A stretch of 13,378 nucleotides of DNA, taken from positions 1 through 13,378 of the forward strand of contig CALWBJ010000152.1 of assembly GCA_944376035.1 (NCBI GenBank). Direction: 5' to 3'. The position numbers and the translations under genes are program-made. Position 1 is the stretch's first letter. Every line of letters begins with the position of its first letter. Source of the DNA: an uncultured Clostridia bacterium (GTDB taxonomy: Bacteria > Bacillota > Clostridia > Christensenellales > Borkfalkiaceae). This document shows positions 6,332-11,661 of this stretch, one piece after another. The notes beneath the pieces are model-generated. The model was not told the origin of the DNA. It did not search any database and saw only the letters and a list, made by a program, of their open reading frames with translations.

Positions 6332-7816
6332 TCAGCCCTCGTCTTTATCCAGCCCTTCAAGGCTTACTTTCGGATATTCTACCCTGCTGTGATAAATTCC
6401 CGTAAAATTGTTTACTACAGTATGAATAATTATGTTAATTTCCTTTATGGTTATTTCACACTCGTCAAACTGACCGAGTCCCATTCTTTCGCTGACAATC
6501 TTCCTGACTACTTTCTGCACGTTTTCGCGCGAGCGGTCTTTGAGTGTTCTTGCCGCCGCCTCACAGCCGTCGGCAATCATGATGATAGCGGCTATCTTTG
6601 TCTGAGGCTTTGGACCTTCGTAACAGTATTCGTTTATATTCACTTCGCCGTCGGTGAATTTTTTTGCTTTGGCATAGAAATACCAGATGGGCATAGTGCC
6701 GTGATGCTCTAAACACACGTCGGCTATTTCTTTGGGCAAGCCGTGTTTCATGACCAGATTATACCCGTCCGTAACGTGGGCTTTAATTATATTTGTGGAA
6801 AGTTCAGGGGTGAGATCGTCGTGCAGATTCTGTCCGTCAACCTGATTTTCTCCGAAAAACTCGGGTCTTCTTAATTTTCCTATATCATGATAATAAGCGC
6901 AAGTCCTTGCAAGCAGCGCGTCCTCGCCTATCGCCGTGGCGCAAGCCTCTGCGATATTGCTTACCACTATCGCGTGATTAAACGTACCCGGAGCCTCTTT
7001 TATCATACGGCGTATAAGTTTTGACCTGTGGTCGGTAAGTTCGGCAAGTTTAAAGCATGATACCTTTCTGAACGCCGATTCGAAAAACGGAAGAAGCAGA
7101 ATAAACAGTGCGCCCGCCATAGGCCCCGAAAATACGCCCGAGACAAGCGACGCCGCTATATTTCCGCCGCTCTGAACTCCGCTCTGGAACAGCGACATGG
7201 TTACGCTGAATACCATAGGTACGGAAATTATAAGGCTTCTTAAAAGCAACTTCATTCTTGAATAAACCTTATCCATGACAAAAATTGCCACAAGTCCCGA
7301 AGAGAAACCTATTATAAGCGCGGAATACTGATTGAGCGAGGTTTCGGTACTTGCAAATACGTCCATAATGAATAAAAGTATGCAGTAAAGCGAATTCATG
7401 AAAATGGCGCTTTTACGGTTGGTTAAAAATAAAGTCAGAAGAGCGGTAAGCGCGAGCGGACGAAGATATATGCTTAAATATCTTCCGCATATATATCCCG
7501 TTAAAAAAGATATCTCTATTATAAGAAAAAGCATCTCGGAGTTGACCGGATTTTTCAGAAAATCCCTGTCTTCAAGCAGAAAATACACCGCCATGACCGC
7601 TATCGTTATGGCTAAAAGCACGAAAAAATGAATACTCGTGGTTGCGTCGGCAAAATAATCCTCTATACTCTCGGTAAAACCGCCTATTCCGTTGAGATAA
7701 ACGGTCATGAGAAACAGCGCGGCAAGAATAATCAGATTCCCCACATAAACCGCCACGCACTTGACCACGTCTTTCGTAGTCCATTTTTCAATTTTCATCG
7801 ATTTCTGTTTTTCCAT
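6332..7816 (-). CDS. pgpH: 7TM-HD cyclic-di-AMP phosphodiesterase (PgpH/YqfF type), ectodomain missing
   Basis: PgpH-type proteins are membrane phosphodiesterases that hydrolyse c-di-AMP through a cytosolic HD domain. The HD domain is intact: H281 (TFNHA), H310-D311 (YYHDIGK), H347 (AHVTDG), H371-H372 (LEHHGT) and D416 (IADGCEA). Hydrophobic segments lie near 21-41, 62-82, 95-115, 118-150 and 165-245, consistent with about seven membrane passes. In B. subtilis YqfF (about 711 residues) a ~240-residue extracellular domain lies between the first and second helices. Here that loop is only about 20 residues, which accounts for the total of 494. The ATG has AAAGGA upstream. The gene follows yqfD after 157 bases with no phoH between, and is tightly coupled to ybeY downstream. 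Confidence 0.9.
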   Translation of the reverse strand: MEKQKSMKIEKWTTKDVVKCVAVYVGNLIILAALFLMTVYLNGIGGFTESIEDYFADATTSIHFFVLLAITIAVMAVYFLLEDRDFLKNPVNSEMLFLIIEISFLTGYICGRYLSIYLRPLALTALLTLFLTNRKSAIFMNSLYCILLFIMDVFASTETSLNQYSALIIGFSSGLVAIFVMDKVYSRMKLLLRSLIISVPMVFSVTMSLFQSGVQSGGNIAASLVSGVFSGPMAGALFILLLPFFESAFRKVSCFKLAELTDHRSKLIRRMIKEAPGTFNHAIVVSNIAEACATAIGEDALLARTCAYYHDIGKLRRPEFFGENQVDGQNLHDDLTPELSTNIIKAHVTDGYNLVMKHGLPKEIADVCLEHHGTMPIWYFYAKAKKFTDGEVNINEYCYEGPKPQTKIAAIIMIADGCEAAARTLKDRSRENVQKVVRKIVSERMGLGQFDECEITIKEINIIIHTVVNNFTGIYHSRVEYPKVSLEGLDKDEG

Positions 7817-7849
7817 AAAATAATCCTTTGCGCGTTTCCCTATATCCCT

Positions 7850-7873
7850 TTATCACTTTATTGCTTTATTACT
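7850..7873. repeat. Three imperfect 8-bp tandem units
   Basis: TTATCACT, TTATTGCT and TTATTACT follow each other in the leader of the 7TM-HD gene, 34 bases before its start codon. A related TATATCCCT precedes them. They occupy part of the gap where phoH stands in other Firmicutes. This may be slippage of A/T-rich DNA; no function is evident. Confidence 0.45.
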
Positions 7874-7972
7874 TTTCGAATTTATATTCACTTTTTTAAC
7901 TGAAAATACCCTTTTGGGCTCAGGCGCATAATACAAACAGAAAATTTTTATATATTTATTTGCATCACGCCT

Positions 7973-8878
7973 TCATCCGGCAAAAAATACCTTCCTGTAA
8001 GAAATTTTCACTTTGAAAACGTATTCGCCCTCATCAGACTCTTTAATCACCGAAGAGTTCAATATTTCTTTTTCCCCGACCGCCTGCTCGGCATACAATA
8101 GCGCTATGTCCCCGGCATTTTCGTCCGCCGAACGGTACTCGTATTCAAACTCGGCTATAACGGTAACGCTGGCAATTACGTTTATTTCCACCCGTTCTTC
8201 CTTTACCATTGCATAGCCGTCCACAAGCAGGTCGCCTGCCGCCACTTCCTGCCCTTCCGAAACAACCGCGGTGCCTCGATAAACCTTTATTTTCTCCACA
8301 ACTCCCGACGCGTCCGTTCTCAGTTCTTTAACGTCCCCGTCAAGGGTCTTTACGGGGTCATCCGAAAGCGCCGAATTTATTTCCAGCCTGTTCCCCGACT
8401 TTCTGCAATCCACAAAAGACAGGTGCGGATTATCCGAAAGTATTTCGTCCCCGAGAGATTTTAAGTCAATATCCGAAAACCTCGTATACTCCGTTATACC
8501 TTTTCCGTTTAAATATTCCTTTATTTCCCTTGCGTATATTCTGCCGCTGCCCGTAAATGAGAAAGAAAAAATTATATCGTTTACAAAAATAAGCGAAACA
8601 ATAAAAAACAGCGCACCTATCAATAAGCCGATATTGCGGTAAAGATATAAAAACGGATAAAATTTCCCGCCGTCCCCTGTTTTTTTAACATTATAGCACA
8701 ATTCTTCTGTAATTGCAAAAAATTTTTCATTATCTGCCGAATTGACGGTTACTCTCAGCCGCTTATTTGAATATTTTTTAATATCGATAAGCCCCACGCC
8801 CTTCTTACCGAGAGTATTTATAAGCCTGTCGAGATTAAGGCCCCTTACTTCAAAGGTAGAATAAAAAAATTTTCTCAA
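7973..8878 (-). CDS. yqfD: Sporulation membrane protein YqfD, shortened
   Basis: YqfD is a membrane protein of the mother-cell sporulation programme in Bacillus, of unknown biochemistry. I place the start at a TTG (8878) overlapping the yqfC stop, because the sequence from there (RKFFYSTFEVRGLNLDRLI) aligns with the usual YqfD N-terminus. Upstream in-frame TTG codons (for example 8929) lie inside yqfC. This gives 301 residues. A helix near residues 81-101 (GLLIGALFFIVSLIFV) anchors it. The post-helix part (VTGSGRIYAREI-like, then LSFVDCRKSGNRLEI and VSEGQEVAAGDLLVDG) and the C-terminal tail are family-like. B. subtilis YqfD is near 400 residues, and the missing part appears internal, between DLLVDG and the tail. 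It is coupled to yqfC. Confidence 0.85.
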   Translation of the reverse strand: MRKFFYSTFEVRGLNLDRLINTLGKKGVGLIDIKKYSNKRLRVTVNSADNEKFFAITEELCYNVKKTGDGGKFYPFLYLYRNIGLLIGALFFIVSLIFVNDIIFSFSFTGSGRIYAREIKEYLNGKGITEYTRFSDIDLKSLGDEILSDNPHLSFVDCRKSGNRLEINSALSDDPVKTLDGDVKELRTDASGVVEKIKVYRGTAVVSEGQEVAAGDLLVDGYAMVKEERVEINVIASVTVIAEFEYEYRSADENAGDIALLYAEQAVGEKEILNSSVIKESDEGEYVFKVKISYRKVFFAG

Positions 8879-9135
8879 ACCCTTTCGAGCGATGTTATTT
8901 TTCCGCAAATGACCACGTCCCCCGCACAATATTTTTTTATAAAGAGATTTTCGCCCCGCACGGTAATACCGCCTTTTTTTATGCAGAGCGAGATTTCTTC
9001 GGGAGTATAATACTTTATACCCGTAACGTTTTCAAAATATCCCGCCGAATCGCCGAAAATCATTACTTTGAAACACGGCTGAGCGGGGAAATTTTCCACA
9101 CCGACGCTTTTTAAAATTTCATCAATAAATCCCAT
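8875..9135 (-). CDS. yqfC: Sporulation protein YqfC
   Basis: This small protein of 86 residues belongs to the YqfC/YabP-like family found in spore-forming Firmicutes and adjoins yqfD. It has the family pattern of N-terminal helix, GYFENVTGIKYYTPEEISL, then KGGITVRGENLFIKKYCAGDVVICGKI, a compact beta-rich fold. The role is unknown; in Bacillus the pair is under SigE control. The ATG is preceded by GAGGGTGA. A candidate SigE-type promoter lies 17-45 bases upstream (9152-9180), and a terminator (9217-9250) separates the gene from the DUF296 gene. The stop overlaps the proposed TTG start of yqfD. Confidence 0.9.
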   Translation of the reverse strand: MGFIDEILKSVGVENFPAQPCFKVMIFGDSAGYFENVTGIKYYTPEEISLCIKKGGITVRGENLFIKKYCAGDVVICGKITSLERV

Positions 9136-9151
9136 AAAATCACCCTCTTTA

Positions 9152-9180
9152 ATTTTATGCCCCGCAAATTATTAAAATGC
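9152..9180 (-). promoter_or_regulatory. Candidate SigE-type (mother-cell) promoter of yqfCD
   Basis: On the minus strand GCATTTT (9180-9174), a 14-base spacer, and CATAAAAT (9159-9152) stand before yqfC. They fit the Bacillus SigE pattern (K-M-A-T-A-T-T, 14-15 bases, C-A-T-A-C-A-A-T) with one mismatch in each box. No good SigA promoter is seen in the same gap. The known SigE dependence of yqfCD in B. subtilis supports the reading. Confidence 0.45.
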
Positions 9181-9216
9181 TTTTCACGTTATTTTATTTT
9201 AAATAACCTTTAATAC

Positions 9217-9250
9217 CCGAAAGCCCTGCCGTTTCGGGCAGGGCTTTCGG
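9217..9250 (-). terminator. Strong hairpin after the DUF296 gene
   Basis: CCGAAAGCCCTGCC (9217-9230) and GGCAGGGCTTTCGG (9237-9250) form a perfect 14-bp stem with a 6-base loop. On the minus strand it lies 42 bases after the DUF296 stop. The following T tract is poor (TATTAAAGGTTATTT), so termination may be partial. A small A/T hairpin, GTTATTT/AAATAAC (9188-9207), follows it. Confidence 0.65.
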
Positions 9251-9292
9251 AATAATCAATATTAAATTATTTTACCTTTTCAGTTATATTTT

Positions 9293-9712
9293 TCAGAATT
9301 TAATTTTGTTTATTTGCAAAGACTCGTCTCTGTATCTGTCAAATCTTCCGTCAATGATATTTATTATAATCTCGGCAGTCAGAGAAATGACGCTTTTTAT
9401 AAGATGCCCTCCGACGGTCTTGCCTCCCTTTTTCGCACAGTTAACGTGGATATGCGAATAATGTTTGTCGTTGTAAGTGTTGATATTACCTATTAACGAC
9501 GTAATTTCATAATCGCCGCGGAAAGTCTTTTGGTCATAGCATTTTTTCTCGGAATTAAAAACGCCCACGGTAAAATCACCCGTTCCGCCGATACCCGATA
9601 CCGACGCTGATTTTATATTTTCTTTTTCACATAACTCTTTAATGCAGGAAACTATTTCGTCGCCTTTGTCAAGTCTTAAAACAACGGTTTTATCAAAAAT
9701 TCTATAATCCAT
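9293..9712 (-). CDS. DUF296 / PPC-domain protein
   Basis: The 139-residue protein is a single PPC domain (plants and prokaryotes conserved, DUF296). The family forms trimers, and some members bind a metal through three histidines. The visible signature is VSGIGGTGDFTVGVF (38-52), then H87-I-H89 and GGH103 as the likely metal ligands. Bacterial single-domain members have no established function; fusion to AT-hook DNA-binding motifs is a plant feature and is not seen here. The ATG is preceded by AAAGGA. The leader contains a 10-bp dyad (9728-9770) and a weak promoter, so it is probably transcribed separately from the aldo/keto reductase gene 92 bases upstream. A hairpin at 9217-9250 ends the unit. 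Confidence 0.85.
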   Translation of the reverse strand: MDYRIFDKTVVLRLDKGDEIVSCIKELCEKENIKSASVSGIGGTGDFTVGVFNSEKKCYDQKTFRGDYEITSLIGNINTYNDKHYSHIHVNCAKKGGKTVGGHLIKSVISLTAEIIINIIDGRFDRYRDESLQINKIKF

Positions 9713-9727
9713 ATTTTATCCTTTATC

Positions 9728-9770
9728 GTCAGACGGTAAAATTGCAACAGGTTAATTATCACCGTCTGAC
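9728..9770. repeat. 10-bp inverted repeat in the DUF296 leader
   Basis: GTCAGACGGT (9728-9737) and ACCGTCTGAC (9761-9770) are perfect reverse complements 23 bases apart. The right arm lies between the -35 and -10 boxes of the promoter at 9755-9783, and the left arm lies just before the ribosome site. This is a layout expected for a repressor operator pair. There is no T run, so it does not look like a terminator. Confidence 0.6.
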
Positions 9771-9783
9771 TAAGTTATTTTAA
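9755..9783 (-). promoter_or_regulatory. Weak promoter of the DUF296 gene
   Basis: On the minus strand TTAAAA (9783-9778) and GATAAT (9760-9755) are 17 bases apart. The -10 is good and the -35 poor, as in a regulated promoter. One arm of the dyad (9761-9770) occupies the spacer next to the -10. Confidence 0.35.
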
Positions 9784-9804
9784 AAAATAATTTTCCATTA
9801 TTAT

Positions 9805-10761
9805 TTAACGGTTTTCCGATTTGAGATTTAGCCAGTCTCTCTCTTTGTCGCTCAAAGATATCCGGGCAGAACGGATATTTTTTAAAATATGTTTTTCCGA
9901 ACCGCTCCCCGTTATTGCAAACGTGTTCATTTTATCGCTTAAAATCCAGCCGAGCGCAATCTCCGAAACGCATACCTTTTTTTCCTCTGCCAGAATTTCC
10001 GCGCGGCGTAATCTTTCCACATTATCGTAAGTGAAAAAAATCCTTTCGCCGTCGGCGGCGCTGCGTTTTATTTCTTCGGAGGTATATTTACCCGAAAACA
10101 ACCCGCCCGCCAGTGAAGAGTAGCAGAACAGCGGCATTTGTTCTTTCAGATAAAACTCTCTTTCCGCGCCCGAGTTTTTACCGCTTACCGATATGCATCC
10201 GTGCCCGTAAGAGTCCCCCTCGAAAGTCGCCAACCCGTAATGCGGAGAAGAAACGCAAAACTTTTTAAGTTTATGACTTTCGGCATAAGCGTTGGCTTCT
10301 TTTATCCTCTGAACGCGCCAGTTAGAAACGCCTATTGCGCGAGTATAACCCTTATCGACGATTTCGTTCATAAACGAAATTATCTCCCCGACGTCTTTTT
10401 GCGGATTATCCCTGTGCAGCAGCAACACGTCCACATAATCGGTTTTAAGCATGTCGAGAGAAATTTTTATATCGTATAAAGCGCTTTCTCTGTCAACACG
10501 GTCGGCCGATGTTTCCATGTCGAAATGACAGCATTTTGTCTCAACGATTATATCACTGCGTTTTTGAGTCGCAAGCCATTTCCCGAGCGTTTTTTCGCTT
10601 TCTCCATAAACTCGGGCAGTATCAAAAACGTTTATTTCGTTTTCATACGCACACGAAAGCACTTCATCGGAATCGATCCCCTTCCACATTTCTTTTGAGC
10701 CGCAACCGAATATTATTCTGCTCGCCTTATCGGTTACACCGCTTATTTTTCCGTATTTCAT
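9805..10761 (-). CDS. Aldo/keto reductase
   Basis: This is a cytosolic NADPH-dependent oxidoreductase of the AKR superfamily that reduces aldehydes or ketones; the substrate cannot be told from sequence. The (beta/alpha)8 barrel is full length at 318 residues. The catalytic tetrad is present: D47 (NVFDTARVYGESE), Y52, K76 (VETKC) and H116 (LLLHRDNP). GVSNW (about 143), SSPHYGL and the C-terminal cofactor segment ITGSGSEKHILKNIRSA follow the family order. The start has AGAGGCGG four bases upstream. It lies 41 bases downstream of a start-less reading frame and probably shares the consensus promoter at 11030-11058. About 90 bases of A/T-rich DNA separate it from the DUF296 gene. Confidence 0.93.
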   Translation of the reverse strand: MKYGKISGVTDKASRIIFGCGSKEMWKGIDSDEVLSCAYENEINVFDTARVYGESEKTLGKWLATQKRSDIIVETKCCHFDMETSADRVDRESALYDIKISLDMLKTDYVDVLLLHRDNPQKDVGEIISFMNEIVDKGYTRAIGVSNWRVQRIKEANAYAESHKLKKFCVSSPHYGLATFEGDSYGHGCISVSGKNSGAEREFYLKEQMPLFCYSSLAGGLFSGKYTSEEIKRSAADGERIFFTYDNVERLRRAEILAEEKKVCVSEIALGWILSDKMNTFAITGSGSEKHILKNIRSARISLSDKERDWLNLKSENR

Positions 10762-10802
10762 AAACCGCCTCTGAAGTTTTACTTTTTGTTTCCCCGCCGC
10801 TT

Positions 10803-11030
10803 TTACGATTCGGTATACGCGGCATAAACGTCTATATCCATAAGGCTAATATCGTTTTCTCCCTTAAGGCAGTAGGACAGCGCTGTATTCAAAAACATTT
10901 TTCCTGTCTGTTCGTATGAGAAAGCGTCATTAAGCGTTACGTTAAACGCGACGCCGGAATTGCCCGTCCGCGATAAACTCAGACTTATTTCGGTCCCGTT
11001 GTCCCCTTCTTTCCTGATAAATTTTTTTAA
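10803..11030 (-). pseudogene. ~75-codon reading frame without a usual start codon
   Basis: An open frame runs from a stop inside the -10 box at 11030-11035 to a TAA at 10803. It has coding-like composition (GTEISLSLSRTGNSGVAFNV, then TLNDAFSYEQTGKMFLNT and a tail ending VYAAYTES). No ATG, GTG or TTG occurs in its first 40 codons; the only in-frame ATG (10898) would leave 31 residues. Purine-rich bases resembling ribosome sites lie near 11000-11015, but no start follows them. It is probably the 3' remnant of a gene, or a gene using CTG, ATA or ATC. I recognise no family. It precedes the aldo/keto reductase gene by 41 bases and the same promoter would transcribe it. Confidence 0.4.
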
Positions 11031-11058
11031 TTATACCATTGTAAGCCATGCTTGTCAA
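11030..11058 (-). promoter_or_regulatory. Perfect consensus SigA promoter upstream of the AKR gene
   Basis: The minus strand shows TTGACA (11058-11053), exactly 17 bases, then TATAAT (11035-11030): both hexamers perfect and optimal spacing. Transcription would start near 11023 and run through the start-less frame into the aldo/keto reductase gene, giving a leader of about 260 bases. Such a strong promoter suggests high constitutive expression or tight repression. Confidence 0.8.
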
Positions 11059-11095
11059 TATGCATTATTAAATTCTATCCTCCATAAATTCCCTC

Positions 11096-11221
11096 CTTAC
11101 AGACTTGGATAAGTTTACGCCCCGGCAAATCGAACTGCTCGATTTGTTCGAAAAAGTACCTGACAACAAGAAACCGGTTGTCATTGATATCGTACGATCT
11201 TTAATAAAAGGAATTGAATAA
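11096..11221 (+). pseudogene. 3' end of a plus-strand gene, possibly a helix-turn-helix regulator
   Basis: An open frame of 41 codons ends at TAA (11219-11221) and reads LTDLDKFTPRQIELLDLFEK, then VPDNKKPVVIDIVRSLIKGIE. It looks like real protein, two amphipathic helices of the kind found at the C-terminus of XRE-family regulators. There is no ribosome site and no room for the rest of the gene, because the minus-strand promoter at 11030-11058 and its stops lie immediately upstream. It is most likely the tail of a deleted gene. The family guess is weak. Confidence 0.4.
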
Positions 11222-11224
11222 ATC

Positions 11225-11262
11225 AACCCGCTTCCCTGTCGCACGCGACAGGGAAGCGGGTT
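11225..11262. terminator. Very strong hairpin, 17-bp stem
   Basis: AACCCGCTTCCCTGTCG (11225-11241) and CGACAGGGAAGCGGGTT (11246-11262) are perfect reverse complements around a CACG loop. It begins four bases after the stop codon of the plus-strand remnant, so it may have been that gene's terminator. However, the plus strand continues with A residues and the minus strand only with a weak T-rich GATTTATTC. It could also back up the tRNA-Arg terminator. Confidence 0.55.
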
Positions 11263-11340
11263 AAAAAATACGTTATAAATAATTAAAAAACAGTAAGTTA
11301 AAATAAATAATAATATTTTTAAAACTATTTATAAAAATAG

Positions 11341-11375
11341 AAAACGCGGACAAAATCAGTAGATTTTGCCCACGT
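11341..11375 (-). terminator. Terminator of tRNA-Arg
   Basis: On the minus strand, starting at the base after the tRNA CCA, a 14-bp stem (11375-11362 with 11357-11344, two G-U pairs, 4-base loop) runs into TTT and then TATTTTT. The position directly after the tRNA supports its role. Confidence 0.8.
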
Positions 11376-11452
11376 TGGCGCGCCATGGAGAGCTCGAATC
11401 CCCAACCTTCCCTTCCGTAGCCGAACGCTCTATCCAATTGAGCTAATGGCGC
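11376..11452 (-). tRNA. tRNA-Arg, anticodon ACG, with weakened anticodon stem
   Basis: This 77-base gene has a perfect 7-bp acceptor stem (GCGCCAT/ATGGCGC), encoded CCA, D stem GCTC/GAGC, T stem GGGGA/TCTCC with one G-U pair, and T loop TTCGAGC. The anticodon loop CTACGGA has U33 and anticodon ACG (Arg; A34 normally becomes inosine). The anticodon stem is TTCGG opposite AGGGA, so only three of five pairs form and the two next to the loop (G30-G40, G31-A39) are mismatched. The related form I know has CCGGA or CCGAA on the 3' side. A consensus promoter (11620-11648) and a nearer TATAAT (11515-11510) lie upstream, and a terminator follows at once. Confidence 0.85.
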
Positions 11453-11587
11453 ATAAATTATTAAACTGTTTGCTTTTGCTTTTTTCCGCCTTTTATCCGA
11501 AAAACTTATATTATAAACATAAAATTCCGACTTTTCGCCGCCCTGAATACGGCGCGGTACATTCACGCGATAGCCGAATCAAGTTGG

Positions 11588-11623
11588 CAATGTAAAGGCT
11601 TTTTCCGAAAAGCCTTTACATTG
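11588..11623. repeat. 16-bp hairpin at the start point of the promoter between alaS and tRNA-Arg
   Basis: CAATGTAAAGGCTTTT (11588-11603) pairs perfectly with AAAAGCCTTTACATTG (11608-11623) around TCCG. The right arm overlaps the -10 box of the minus-strand promoter (11620-11625), so the RNA would start inside the arm and fold most of the stem. No T run follows on the minus strand, which makes it a poor alaS terminator. Confidence 0.6.
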
Positions 11624-11648
11624 TATACCAAATTTTTCGTTTTGTCAA
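11620..11648 (-). promoter_or_regulatory. SigA-type promoter between alaS and tRNA-Arg
   Basis: On the minus strand TTGACA (11648-11643), 17 bases, TACAAT (11625-11620). It starts 14 bases after the alaS stop codon. Transcription would start near 11613 and reach tRNA-Arg after about 160 bases. That leader has no convincing reading frame. Confidence 0.7.
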
Positions 11649-11661
11649 TTTTTTATCGGCA

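Noticed and set aside
7850..7873. CRISPR or regulatory tandem array
   Set aside because: Only three imperfect 8-bp A/T-rich units without spacers; it is too short for a CRISPR array.
11390..11440. Reading the tRNA as an amber suppressor (CTA anticodon)
   Set aside because: The shifted loop lacks U33 and needs a mismatched stem too; the ACG register has U33 and a standard arrangement.
11273..11566. 97-residue minus-strand frame spanning tRNA-Arg
   Set aside because: Its middle (PLAQLDRAFG...) is the translation of the tRNA itself, a well-known false gene; there is no ribosome site before its GTG.
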